The position numbers and the translations under genes were made by a program. A stretch of DNA of 64,000 bases from Halomonas sp. (lineage in GTDB: Bacteria > Pseudomonadota > Gammaproteobacteria > Pseudomonadales > Halomonadaceae). The notes under the pieces were generated by a model. The model had not been told where the DNA came from. It ran no database searches and was given only the letters and a program-made list of their open reading frames with translations. The stretch spans positions 124,001-188,000 of the forward strand of contig NZ_JAGOBJ010000002.1 of assembly GCF_017983445.1 (NCBI RefSeq), in the 5' to 3' direction. Of the stretch, positions 18,553 to 27,282 are shown in pieces; positions within the stretch are counted from its first letter, which is position 1; each line of letters starts with the position of its first letter.

Positions 18553-19707
18553 TTAATAGCTCTCTAGCGTATTGTTTTTGATGTATTCAAAATTGATGCT
18601 TTCGCCCAAACCTGGTCGATTGGGCAGATGAACGAAGCCTTGGGCATCCATTTCATCGACAATAACGTTCAAATAAGCAGGCGCCTCGTCATAATCCATA
18701 TGCGGGTGTAACAGGCCGCGTTCGTACCACTGGCAATTGGTAATAGCACCCACGACCGCCAGGTTCGGTGCGCCGTTTCCATGAATTTCGCAGTCCATGC
18801 CGAACGCTTCGGCCAGGTGTGCCGCCTTAATACAAGGAGTGATGCCTCCACCGTTGGCGACGCCTGCTCGTAGAATGTCGCAGGCATTATGCTGAACCCA
18901 ACTGGCACGACTCTGATGCTTGCCACCGACGGTTTCCGGCCCGATGACGGGCACGTCCACCTGCTGGGTCAGCCAGCGGTAAGACTCCATGGAATCCTCG
19001 GGCATTGGCTCTTCAAACCAGGCGAAGTCAAGACGCGAAAGCGCTCGGCCGATTTTCAAGGCATCCAGTCGGTTATACCAGTGGTAACCATCCAGCATGA
19101 GCGCCACATTGGGGCCTACCGCTTCCCGAACGGCTTCACAGGCGCGGATATCCATCTCAACGCTGGGCGCAAAGCTAACCGGCGGCATCCAGGTATGCAG
19201 TTTGATGCCTTGATAACCGCGCGCGACCAAGGTTTCTGCAAACTGGGCGTACTCTTCAGGAGTGGAGAGCCCACCTTGTGTTTCGTCGCCACACATAGTG
19301 CTGGCATAGGCTTTCACCTTATTCCGCGCGCCGCCCAGCAACTGATAAACAGGCACGTTCAACTGTCGACCTGCCAGATCCCAAAGCGCCTGATCAAGAA
19401 TAGCCATGGCACGGTCTGTGAGCTGTGCCCCACTACCTCGCTGGCGTAACCAGAGATCCTGCCAGATAAGCTCCCGCGCATGCACAGGCTTACCGATGGC
19501 TGCCTTTTTGAAGTAGTTTTCTACGATATAAGGACGGATCAATTCCTGAGGTGCGAAAGCGTAGCCCTTGGCGCCGTCTTCGGCGGTGACAGAAAGCATG
19601 GCAATGTATGCATCGCTGGGTTTACCGGCATGGGCATGGCCTGCGCTGTCTCGTCCTATCTTGGTCTCATAGCGGATCACGTCTACAGATATGGATTCGA
19701 TTTTCAT
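18553..19707 (-). CDS. Enolase-superfamily sugar-acid dehydratase or isomerase (mandelate racemase group)
   Basis: About 384 residues when started at ATG 19707 (MKIESISVDVIRYETKIG). The upstream extension to 19860 is hydrophobic and cysteine-rich, without family likeness. The capping domain is followed by the barrel with GIKLHTW (K-x-H base), metal ligands Asp in LMLDGYHW, Glu in FEEPMPED and Glu in IGPETVGG, and the late His in CEIHGNGAPN. Such enzymes abstract the alpha-proton of an acid sugar, usually to dehydrate it. The K-x-H and D-G-Y-H combinations differ from gudD and gci in this window, so the substrate is another acid, perhaps an aldonate released from pectin side chains. It is divergent from the lactonase gene. 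Confidence 0.8.
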   Translation of the reverse strand: MKIESISVDVIRYETKIGRDSAGHAHAGKPSDAYIAMLSVTAEDGAKGYAFAPQELIRPYIVENYFKKAAIGKPVHARELIWQDLWLRQRGSGAQLTDRAMAILDQALWDLAGRQLNVPVYQLLGGARNKVKAYASTMCGDETQGGLSTPEEYAQFAETLVARGYQGIKLHTWMPPVSFAPSVEMDIRACEAVREAVGPNVALMLDGYHWYNRLDALKIGRALSRLDFAWFEEPMPEDSMESYRWLTQQVDVPVIGPETVGGKHQSRASWVQHNACDILRAGVANGGGITPCIKAAHLAEAFGMDCEIHGNGAPNLAVVGAITNCQWYERGLLHPHMDYDEAPAYLNVIVDEMDAQGFVHLPNRPGLGESINFEYIKNNTLESY

Positions 19708-19764
19708 GGTGCTTTGGGCCCTCGCAAATAGCATGCGTGTACATTTGTAATGAATACTTAAGGT

Positions 19765-19781
19765 AATACATAATATGTTTG
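19765..19781. promoter_or_regulatory. Pectin-locus motif, copy 2
   Basis: AATACATAATATGTTTG contains the perfect palindrome ACATA-A-TATGT (19768-19778). It lies in the divergent promoter region, 61 bp before the enolase-family start and about 147 bp before the lactonase start. Confidence 0.6.
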
Positions 19782-19924
19782 ATACTAGAGATATCATAAG
19801 CTGACAACAATATAGACAATGGTATGAATATACTAAGACAAACACTAGCAATACCGGCATAAGCCATATAAATATGGATTTAAGCTATATACCGATTACC
19901 AATCCCATGATATGAGGAACACAA

Positions 19925-20944
19925 ATGGACGAGAATATGCAAGCGTTATATGTGGGGTGTGCATTAAGCGGTGAGCTTTACACCATCCAATTATCAATAT
20001 CGACGGGTGAACTCACATATTATGCCCACGAGCAACTACCAGACTTGCAGAAACCTGGTGGCGCAATGCCGCTGACTATATCCCGCGACAGAAAAAGACT
20101 GTATGCCGTTTCCAGAGGAAATCCTTTTTTCATTGCCACTTATAATATCGATGCGCAAGGCCGCTTACAGCATATAGGCAATACGCCTATTGAAACCAAT
20201 CTGGCCTATATTCAGACAAACATCGATGATAACTACCTATTAGCTGCCTCTTTTATTGACCACCATGTTTCTATTTATCCAGTGCAGGAAGATCACTGCA
20301 TAGGTAAGACAGCCCAACATATCCATGCTATTGCCAATGCCCATATGCTTTCCATGGGCCCTGACAACTCGACCGTACTGGCCACAGGGCTTGGTAAAGA
20401 CGTTATATATCAATGGAAATGGACGCTTTCTCAAACCAATGGAAAAAGCTCTCTTCCCCTGCAGAGAATTGATCAGCTACCGCTCTCCAAGGGAACTGGG
20501 CCCAGGCACATTGCTTACCATCCAACTTATCCTCTTGCTTATATTATCGGCGAAAGAAACGGCACCATCAACGTTATACGCTATAACGCTTCAGGATTAA
20601 CCCATATTCAAACAGCTCGTTTACCTGATCAGCAAGAAGCATTTCAGGCAGCTGATATCCATACCACACCTGATGGTCGCTTCCTTTATGCATCAGAAAA
20701 AGCGACCTCGACCCTGCACTTATTCAAGATTGAGCTGGATGGAACCATTCAGTTTGAGAAACAGTTTTCGACAGAAAATCGCCCCCGAGGATTTGCTATT
20801 ACGCCCGATGGTAATTACCTCGTAGCAGCAGGCCAATTTTCACATCATATTGCAAGTTATCGGATTAATACTGACACCGGCTACTTAAAGTTAATCAACC
20901 GTCTGCCGGTCGGCCAGAGCCCCGATTGGATTGAAATGCTATAA
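19925..20944 (+). CDS. Beta-propeller lactonase (Pgl/YbhE family)
   Basis: The 339 residues have a repeated blade pattern with conserved SRDRKRLYAVSRG, TPDGRFLYASEKATSTLHLF and TPDGNYLVAAG, typical of the seven-bladed lactonase family that includes cytosolic 6-phosphogluconolactonase. No signal peptide is seen, so it should be cytoplasmic. In this locus I infer hydrolysis of an aldono- or aldarolactone, possibly the galactarolactone made by Udh or the lactone product of the adjacent enzyme. GAGGA lies 7 nt before ATG 19925. It is divergent from the enolase-superfamily gene, and an imperfect hairpin follows the stop. Confidence 0.82.
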   Translation: MDENMQALYVGCALSGELYTIQLSISTGELTYYAHEQLPDLQKPGGAMPLTISRDRKRLYAVSRGNPFFIATYNIDAQGRLQHIGNTPIETNLAYIQTNIDDNYLLAASFIDHHVSIYPVQEDHCIGKTAQHIHAIANAHMLSMGPDNSTVLATGLGKDVIYQWKWTLSQTNGKSSLPLQRIDQLPLSKGTGPRHIAYHPTYPLAYIIGERNGTINVIRYNASGLTHIQTARLPDQQEAFQAADIHTTPDGRFLYASEKATSTLHLFKIELDGTIQFEKQFSTENRPRGFAITPDGNYLVAAGQFSHHIASYRINTDTGYLKLINRLPVGQSPDWIEML

Positions 20945-20956
20945 GACGGTTTCCTA

Positions 20957-20982
20957 AATTGGCCCTGTATTGTTTAAACAGG
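20957..20982 (+). terminator. Possible terminator after the lactonase gene
   Basis: TGGCCCTGT and ACAGGCCA can pair with one bulged base, followed by an AT-rich stretch with a short T-run after a few bases. The hairpin is imperfect and the coordinates are approximate. Confidence 0.45.
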
Positions 20983-21014
20983 CCATAATACTTTTAGCCA
21001 ATTTTTGATAGTAA

Positions 21015-21025
21015 ACATACTATGT
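21015..21025. promoter_or_regulatory. Pectin-locus motif, copy 3
   Basis: ACATACTATGT is a perfect palindrome. Read on the minus strand its context is TAATACATAGTATGTTTAC, matching the copies at 19768 and 31011. It lies 100 bp before the PL9 lyase start. Confidence 0.6.
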
Positions 21026-21125
21026 ATTATCTTTAAAGCCATTATACCTCTACCTGATTTTTTCTGCTCCGCCTTATCAGCTGGCAGACTCGCTTGAATA
21101 ATCATAATGAAAATAAGGTTTATCC

Positions 21126-23357
21126 ATGAAAAAAATAGCGACGCTTGCATTATCGGTCATCGCACCTGCCTTCGGTACTTCGCTGGTGCTTGCCGATGAG
21201 GCGCACGATCTTACCTGGCAGAGTATTACTTTTGGACAGTCAACGGATCTGAATTTTGGCTCCACTATTCTTCCTGAGAAAGTCGGTACCAATGCGGTGA
21301 CGCACAATGGCGAACCAGTCTCCTCAGGCGCCCTGCTCGATCATGTGACGATCGAGAGTCGAGGCGGGAAGCTCGCCAACTCTCATGAAGGCGGCACCTT
21401 CTATTACACGACGCTGCCCACCGATAAGAACTTCGTGCTCACGGCAACGCTTACCTTAGAGCAGTTAGGCCCGGAAACAGGGGCAACGCCCAACCGTCAG
21501 GAGGGTGCTGGCATCATCGTTCGCGATATTGTGGGAGCGCCGCGCGCCAATCCTCAGCCTTTTGGCCATGAAGAATTCCCAGCCGCCTCTAATATGGTCA
21601 TGAATCTGTTGCGTTCGCATACGCGGGAGAATGATGGGCTGGCAAATGCAACGGCGGTATATCGCGAGGGCATTCAGGAACCGTGGGGAAACCCGGGCAA
21701 TCTGTTGAGCAAGGAGGACTATGCCGAAGGTATACCTCACGGCAGCGAACATACTTACCGCATGAGCCTTGCGCGCAGCGACGAGCACTTCAGCGTTACC
21801 CTGGAGGATGGCGATGAGATTTACCGCCATGAGCTGAGCGAGGCGCCCGCCAATTTGGTCGAGATACAAGACCCAGAACACCAGTACGTAGGTTTTTTTG
21901 CCTCGCGCAATGCTCGTCTTAACGTTTCCGATATCACCATTGAATTGTCTGATGCCGACACCCAGCAAGCTGCTGAGTATCAGGCGTCAGAAACGCCGCT
22001 CGTATGGTCAATCGCCTCACCCAGCGTTGTGACAACATCGGATTATACGTTGCAGGCACTGGCCAACTATGCAGGTGCTTTCAGCATCAACCGGGATGGC
22101 GAGACGCTAGGCGAAGCACAAAAGATAGATGCCGGCCAACTGCTTCGTTTACCGCTAGAAATTAACGAACCCACCGAGCTAAACGTTACCTTCGTGCCTT
22201 CCGAAGGGCCGGATACCCAAGCCCAGAACACTACCCTGACGCTTGAACCGGTAAGCGTTGCAGACCCTTATAACCTTCACGTATCGCCGAACGGGCGTGC
22301 GGGGCAGCCAGGCGATCAGGACAATCCGCTGGATCTGGAATCGGCTATCTCGCTGGTCGCCCCAGGGGGCACCATTCATCTAGCTGACGGAGAGTATGGT
22401 GCGATTGAAATTCCGCTGACTGCCAGCGGTACGCCAGACGCGTTAAAGCGGCTTTCTGGCGAAGATGCCGAGGTACGCTTTACCGGCATGGTGTCGCATA
22501 ACGCTCATTACTGGCAGCTCGATCACCTGGAAGTCGCCGGCGAGCGCTTGATCATTCATGGCAGCCATAACGTGTTCGAGCATATCGTGACCCACAGCGC
22601 CCCGGACACAGGCTTTCAGATCACCTCGCCCGCTGATATTGGACGTGCCCTGTGGGCCAGTCATAACACGGTGCGCTATAGCGAAAGCTATAACAACGAG
22701 GATGCATCCGGTATCAACGCCGACGGCTTTGCCGCCAAGATGCGTATCGGCGAGGGCAACTCGTTCGATCACTGCATCTCGCACCACAATATCGACGATG
22801 GCTGGGATTTGTTCAACAAGGTAGAGGATGGCCCCAACGGCGCCGTAACCATTACCAACTCCATTGCTTTCAACAATGGCCAGACCTTTAACACCCAGCA
22901 GACAGGTGGCAATCTGGGTAATGGCTTCAAACTGGGCGGCGAAGGCCTGCCTGTCGCCCACACCGTGAAGGGCAATCTTTCGTTCAATAACGGTATGGAT
23001 GGTTTCACCGATAACTTCAACTCGGGCGCTTTATCCATCATCGATAATGTGGCCATCGACAACAAGCGTTTCAACTTTATTGTTCGTCAAAGCCCTTACG
23101 GTGATCAGCTGGAATCCGCCAGCCTAGCGGGCAACATATCACTGCGCCTGGAGAGCGAAAGCGATTACCTGGATAGTGTTCATGGCAATATCAGCGATGA
23201 CAACTGGTTTATCCAGGATGAAACCTCCCAGGCTGGCTCATCGCCCTACGACGAAGAAAAAAATAACGAAATCAGAACCCTTCTTCAACAACAAGCCAAT
23301 ACGGAAAGCGAGCGCCGGGAACGGGCATTGACCCTTCAAAAGCTAGTATTCGATTGA
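21126..23357 (+). CDS. PL9-family pectate lyase (exopolygalacturonate lyase, PelX-like)
   Basis: The 743 residues begin with a signal peptide (cut near VLAD). About 380 residues of beta-sandwich-like sequence follow, then a right-handed beta-helix starting at LHVSPNGRAGQPGDQDNP. The PL9 active region is clear: GINADGFAAKMRIGEGN holds the calcium aspartate and the catalytic lysine, and IDDGWDLFNK the second calcium site. Length is very near PelX of soft-rot bacteria, a periplasmic exo-lyase releasing unsaturated digalacturonate. The two-part architecture and leader support the same placement. AAGG lies 7 nt before the ATG. It is followed by a strong terminator, so it is probably monocistronic and controlled by the ACATA-N-TATGT element. 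Confidence 0.9.
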   Translation: MKKIATLALSVIAPAFGTSLVLADEAHDLTWQSITFGQSTDLNFGSTILPEKVGTNAVTHNGEPVSSGALLDHVTIESRGGKLANSHEGGTFYYTTLPTDKNFVLTATLTLEQLGPETGATPNRQEGAGIIVRDIVGAPRANPQPFGHEEFPAASNMVMNLLRSHTRENDGLANATAVYREGIQEPWGNPGNLLSKEDYAEGIPHGSEHTYRMSLARSDEHFSVTLEDGDEIYRHELSEAPANLVEIQDPEHQYVGFFASRNARLNVSDITIELSDADTQQAAEYQASETPLVWSIASPSVVTTSDYTLQALANYAGAFSINRDGETLGEAQKIDAGQLLRLPLEINEPTELNVTFVPSEGPDTQAQNTTLTLEPVSVADPYNLHVSPNGRAGQPGDQDNPLDLESAISLVAPGGTIHLADGEYGAIEIPLTASGTPDALKRLSGEDAEVRFTGMVSHNAHYWQLDHLEVAGERLIIHGSHNVFEHIVTHSAPDTGFQITSPADIGRALWASHNTVRYSESYNNEDASGINADGFAAKMRIGEGNSFDHCISHHNIDDGWDLFNKVEDGPNGAVTITNSIAFNNGQTFNTQQTGGNLGNGFKLGGEGLPVAHTVKGNLSFNNGMDGFTDNFNSGALSIIDNVAIDNKRFNFIVRQSPYGDQLESASLAGNISLRLESESDYLDSVHGNISDDNWFIQDETSQAGSSPYDEEKNNEIRTLLQQQANTESERRERALTLQKLVFD

Positions 23358-23371
23358 GCATGGGTGGGGTT

Positions 23372-23411
23372 GAGTGCTTGAGGTGATCGTTGGCCTCAAG
23401 CACTCTTTTTT
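23372..23411 (+). terminator. Strong Rho-independent terminator after the PL9 gene
   Basis: The perfect 12-bp stem GAGTGCTTGAGG / CCTCAAGCACTC with a 10-nt loop is followed by TTTTTT. Confidence 0.93.
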
Positions 23412-23480
23412 ATGCGCCAGATGCTTAAGGGCTGCGTGCTTAAGCAACTTTCACACAGCTGACGATGCCAGCCGTTAACA

Positions 23481-24461
23481 ATGCACAAGCGAACAATAAT
23501 GACATCCGTCGGGCTAGCGTTGGCCCTGTACGGCTTGATGAATACAGGATTCGCCATGGCCAAGACACTACAGCATGAAGCGGTGCTGCCTCTGTGGGGC
23601 GAGCGCCCTGAAGGCACACCAACCAATCTGGCAGCCGTGGTGGAAGAGCGCTCGAGCAACCTGTTCCGCGCGGATCGTGCCCTTACCGGTATTGCCGACC
23701 CCAGTATCACCGCCTGGATCCCAGAACATCCCAATGGTACATCCATCATTATCGCCCCAGGTGGCTCTTATCGGCGGGTAGTGCTGGACAAGGAAGGTAT
23801 TGAAATTGCCAAGGCGCTGGCACCGTTAGGCGTTACCAGCTTTCTTCTGACCTATCGCCTACCCGGCGAAGGACACGACAATCGCGCTGAGGCACCGCTG
23901 GCCGATGCACAACGTGCGATGCGTCTGGTACGCGGGCACGCTGATGATTGGGGCCTGGATCCTGCGCGGATCGGCTTTCTAGGCTTTTCAGCCGCGGGAC
24001 ATTTAGGAGCCTCGCTTGCCACGGGATACGCAAGAGACGTGTATCCGGTCAATAACGCTGAGAAGGATATCTCGGCGCGGCCAGATTTCGTCGCGCTGGT
24101 TTACCCGGTGGTCACCATGCAGGATGAAGGCGTCCACGCAGGCTCACGCGCCGCCCTTCTAGGCGATAGCCCTACGCCGCAACAAAAGCGCGACTATTCT
24201 CCTGAAGAGTACGTAGACGCTGATGTGCCTGAAACGTTTTTGGTACTGGCCGACGACGACCCTTCCGTGCCGCCTGCAAACGCCGTGGCGTTTTACAGCG
24301 CGCTTCACGCAGCGGGAGTGAAGGCCGAGCTGCACATCTTCCGTGACGGTGGGCACGGCTTTGGCATAGTGGGTGCCCAGAACAAGCCGGTGGCTGGCTG
24401 GCCGCGCCTGTTAACCCAGTGGATGACGCAGATAGGCGTCATGCCAGAGGAAGAGCAATGA
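23481..24461 (+). CDS. Secreted alpha/beta-hydrolase esterase (acetylesterase-like)
   Basis: This 326-residue protein has an N-terminal leader (cut near AMAK). The mature part shows APGGSYRRVV (oxyanion HGG-like loop), nucleophile elbow GFSAAGHLG, acid in ADDDPSVPP and His in GGHGFGI. It resembles BD-FAE/acetyl-xylan-esterase-like hydrolases often found in polysaccharide loci, so removal of acetyl groups from pectin or oligogalacturonides is likely but not proven. No strong ribosome site precedes ATG 23481; ATG 23499 is an alternative that keeps the leader. The stop overlaps the next gene by 4 nt (ATGA), indicating translational coupling to the broken hydrolase. Confidence 0.8.
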   Translation: MHKRTIMTSVGLALALYGLMNTGFAMAKTLQHEAVLPLWGERPEGTPTNLAAVVEERSSNLFRADRALTGIADPSITAWIPEHPNGTSIIIAPGGSYRRVVLDKEGIEIAKALAPLGVTSFLLTYRLPGEGHDNRAEAPLADAQRAMRLVRGHADDWGLDPARIGFLGFSAAGHLGASLATGYARDVYPVNNAEKDISARPDFVALVYPVVTMQDEGVHAGSRAALLGDSPTPQQKRDYSPEEYVDADVPETFLVLADDDPSVPPANAVAFYSALHAAGVKAELHIFRDGGHGFGIVGAQNKPVAGWPRLLTQWMTQIGVMPEEEQ

Positions 24462-25582
24462 AAAGAGTACTGTTAGCGGCACTACTGCTTGCCGCAGGCC
24501 AAGCTGGCGCGGTAGAGAATAGAGGCGTAACGGAAGATAATCTGCCAAATTTCTTTGAAGCATTAAAAGATCGAATGACGTTTCCGCTGGCTTATGACGG
24601 CGGCGATCCAGCCCCGTGGCGCGAGCGGGTGCTTCCACAGGTGAGTTCGCTAATACTCCCCTATGACGCCATGCGCCCCTACCAGGCGGAGGTCATTGAC
24701 GCAGTCGACCGTGGCACTTATACCGCTCAACGCATTGCTTTCAACATCACCGATGAAAGCCGCATAACAGCGTTGCTATTGACCCCAAAAGGAGAAGGCC
24801 CTTTTCCCTCGGCGCTGATGCTGCATGACCATGGCTCACGCTTCGATATTGGCAAAGAGAAATGGATCAGCCCCTGGTACGATGCAGACCGGCTGGCCTC
24901 GGCCACCGAATGGTCAGATAAGTACTTCTCCGGCCGGTTTCCAGGTAATGAGCTGGCCGAACGCGGCTATGTCGTACTGGCTACCGATGCACTTGGCTGG
25001 GGAGATAGGCAAGGCAACGGTTATGAAGCGCAGCAGGCGCTGGCTGCCAACCTCTTTAATCTGGGGTCGTCCATGGCTGGGCTGATGGCACTCGAGGACG
25101 TACGGGCATCGGAGTTTCTCGCCAGCCTGCCGGAAACCGACCCGGAGAAAGTGACGGCAGTTGGCTTTTCCATGGGCGCGTTCAGAGCCTGGCAAGTGGC
25201 AGCGCTTTCGCCGGTTATCAGCGCTACCGTAGCCAACGGGTGGATGGCGGAAAGCAAGAGTCTGATGGCGCCGGGCAATAATCAATTGCGTGGCCAGTAG
25301 TCGGCATTTACCATGCTTCACCCAGGGCTGCTCAGCTTACTTGATTTTCCTGATGTAGCGGCCCTGGCAGCACCCAACCCCATGCTGGTTTACGTTGGTG
25401 AAGAGGATCCGCTTTTCCCGGCAAGCGGCGTACAGGCGGCGATGACCAAAATGCAGGCGGTTTGGGATGCCTATGGATCAGATACCCCGCTGACTACCCG
25501 GCTCTGGGAAGGCAAGGCGCATACCTTTACGGCCGATATGCAGGACGCTGCTTTTGATTGGCTGGACGAGCAGATTAGATAA
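24458..25582 (+). pseudogene. Secreted alpha/beta hydrolase interrupted by an in-frame amber codon
   Basis: Translation starts at ATG 24458 with a leader (MKRVLLAALLLAAGQAGA) and runs to TAG at 25298-25300. The very same frame continues without interruption to 25582 with family-like sequence (SAFTMLHPGLL onward). The nucleophile elbow GFSMGAFRAW is before the stop, while the acid (GEEDPLFPAS) and the His (GKAHTFT) are after it, so the truncated product would lack two catalytic residues. The whole would be about 375 codons, fitting dienelactone-hydrolase-like esterases. The codon before TAG is CAG, so a C-to-T change from a second CAG is one explanation; an inserted codon, sequencing error or read-through are others. 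It is coupled to the upstream esterase by a 4-nt overlap. Confidence 0.8.
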
Positions 25583-25644
25583 CGCGCCCTCTTATCTGTA
25601 TCTCAACGCCTGACTGTTTAAAACTCAAGAAATAATACGCTACC

Positions 25645-25678
25645 AGTGAAGGCGGAATCTCCGCCTTCACTCTTTATT
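25645..25678. terminator. Strong terminator between the convergent hydrolase and ABC importer genes
   Basis: The perfect stem AGTGAAGGCGGA / TCCGCCTTCACT with a 3-nt loop is followed on the plus strand by CTTTATT. It lies between convergent transcription units and may serve both. Confidence 0.88.
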
Positions 25679-25689
25679 GAACCGGTTTT

Positions 25690-26433
25690 TTATTCCCGAC
25701 CCAAAGCATGCTGCAACAGACTTTGCGTATAGGGATGGGCTATATTCCCTTCCGTGAGCTCTTCTCTGGAAATCACCTCGACTACCTCTCCTGCCTTCAT
25801 TACCGCAACCCGATCACAAAGGTGAGCGATAACCCCAAGGTCATGTGACACCATGAGATAAGTCAAATTGTGACGGGCACGCAACTTTACTAAAAGATTA
25901 AGTATCTCGGCCTGAACAGAAACGTCCAGCGCTGAGGTAGGCTCATCCAAAAGAATAATATCAGGGTCTAGTATGATGGCCCTGGCTATCGCCACGCGCT
26001 GCCGCTGGCCGCCAGATATCTGATGGGGGTAGCGGGATAGAAACGTTTCATCAAGCCCCACCTGCTCCAATGCCTCAACGATCCTTTTCTCTTTATTGGG
26101 CAGGCCCTTGATTACCAGCGGCTCATTTAGAATCTTTCTAATAGTATGTCGTGGATGCAAAGCACCATAGGGGTCCTGAAACACCATTTGCATGGTATTG
26201 CTTCGTTCTTTCAAGGATGCCTTGGCAATCGATTTACCCTGAACATGAATGGTCCCTTCCCACCCTTGAAACTGACCCGCCAGACATTTAAGAATACTGG
26301 TTTTACCCGACCCCGACTCCCCAACCAAACCAAACGCTTCGCCGCGCTCAATATTGAGATTGATATTACTCAAAATACGCTTTGATTTTGTCAAACTCGA
26401 AATTTTGAATGATAGCGAATCAATAGAAATCAT
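25690..26433 (-). CDS. Opp/Dpp-type ABC importer, second ATP-binding subunit (DppF/OppF-like)
   Basis: About 247 residues. Walker A is GESGSGKTSIL, signature ISGGQRQRVAIARA, Walker B IILLDEPTSALD, and the switch His is in MVSHDLG. Only a short C-terminal extension follows (IAHPYTQSLLQHAL), the oligopeptide-binding type tail. I use ATG 26433 (AGGAG 7 nt upstream) because the longer frame up to 26490 overlaps the preceding gene and lacks family likeness. It is the last gene of a five-gene importer operon. A heterodimeric ATPase with the upstream gene product is expected at the inner membrane. Confidence 0.92.
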   Translation of the reverse strand: MISIDSLSFKISSLTKSKRILSNINLNIERGEAFGLVGESGSGKTSILKCLAGQFQGWEGTIHVQGKSIAKASLKERSNTMQMVFQDPYGALHPRHTIRKILNEPLVIKGLPNKEKRIVEALEQVGLDETFLSRYPHQISGGQRQRVAIARAIILDPDIILLDEPTSALDVSVQAEILNLLVKLRARHNLTYLMVSHDLGVIAHLCDRVAVMKAGEVVEVISREELTEGNIAHPYTQSLLQHALGRE

Positions 26434-26443
26434 AGCGTTTCTC

Positions 26444-27274
26444 CTAAGCAAGCCATTGTTGGTCTCGAGACAGCACCGGCAGCACGTCACGCCTGTGCTT
26501 GAGGCTGGGAAGTGATTCCATCAGCCCACGGGTATACGGGTGGGTTGCATTAGAAAGAGCATTGGCTTTTATGGATTCAACCACTTTTCCTCCATACATC
26601 ACCAAAACGCGGTCACAAAACTTTTTCACCAGATTCAGGTCATGGCTGACAAATATGAGGCTGATATTTTTTCTTTCCACGAGCTCATTTAATATATTCA
26701 GCACATCCTGTTGCACTGAGACATCCAACGCTGACGTCGGCTCATCGGCGATAATGATGTCAGGCTCGGGTATTACCATCATGGCAATCATTACCCGCTG
26801 CCCCATGCCTCCAGATATTTCATGAGGATACTGACCATATACGTGCTCAGGGTCTGAAATACTCACTTCATGAAGCATTTTTATGGCAGCTTTCTTAGCT
26901 TCGTGCCGGGTTATCTTCTGATGAACTCTGAGCGCTTCGGAGATCTGATCACCTACCGTCATGACCGGATTCAACGAGAATTTAGGATCCTGCATGATCA
27001 TCGAGATATGCTGACCACGTATTGAACGTATCTGCTTATCATTGCAGGTTAAAATATTGCAGTCTTTAAACTGCAGCTTGTCAGCCGTGACGATCGAAGA
27101 CGACGGGTTCAGCTTCAGGATGGCTTTTCCGACTGTCGATTTTCCTGAGCCCGACTCTCCAACAATTGCCAACTTTTCGTTTTTCAGCTTGAAAGAGACA
27201 TCGCGAACCGCATGTTTTAAACCTTCATCGGTACGGAAAGAGACATTCAGTTTTTCAACCGTTAATACATCCAT
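26444..27274 (-). CDS. Opp/Dpp-type ABC importer, first ATP-binding subunit (DppD/OppD-like)
   Basis: 276 residues with Walker A GESGSGKSTVG, signature ISGGMGQRVMIAMM, Walker B IIIADEPTSALD and switch His in FVSHDLN. The signature GGMGQR instead of GGQRQR is the usual form in DppD-type partners. The C-terminus has the NATHPYTRGLMESLP motif of the peptide-importer class. It starts 8 bp after the permease gene and ends 10 bp before the second ATPase gene. It couples ATP hydrolysis to uptake, here probably of pectin fragments rather than peptides. Confidence 0.92.
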   Translation of the reverse strand: MDVLTVEKLNVSFRTDEGLKHAVRDVSFKLKNEKLAIVGESGSGKSTVGKAILKLNPSSSIVTADKLQFKDCNILTCNDKQIRSIRGQHISMIMQDPKFSLNPVMTVGDQISEALRVHQKITRHEAKKAAIKMLHEVSISDPEHVYGQYPHEISGGMGQRVMIAMMVIPEPDIIIADEPTSALDVSVQQDVLNILNELVERKNISLIFVSHDLNLVKKFCDRVLVMYGGKVVESIKANALSNATHPYTRGLMESLPSLKHRRDVLPVLSRDQQWLA

Positions 27275-27282
27275 AACTTATC

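Noticed and set aside
19708-19860. N-terminal extension of the enolase-family protein
   Set aside because: It would cover the regulatory palindrome and has no similarity to the family; ATG 19707 begins with the normal first strand.
25313-25582. Separate 89-residue gene after the amber codon
   Set aside because: Same frame as the upstream hydrolase, no ribosome site, and it carries the missing catalytic residues, so it is the rest of the broken gene.
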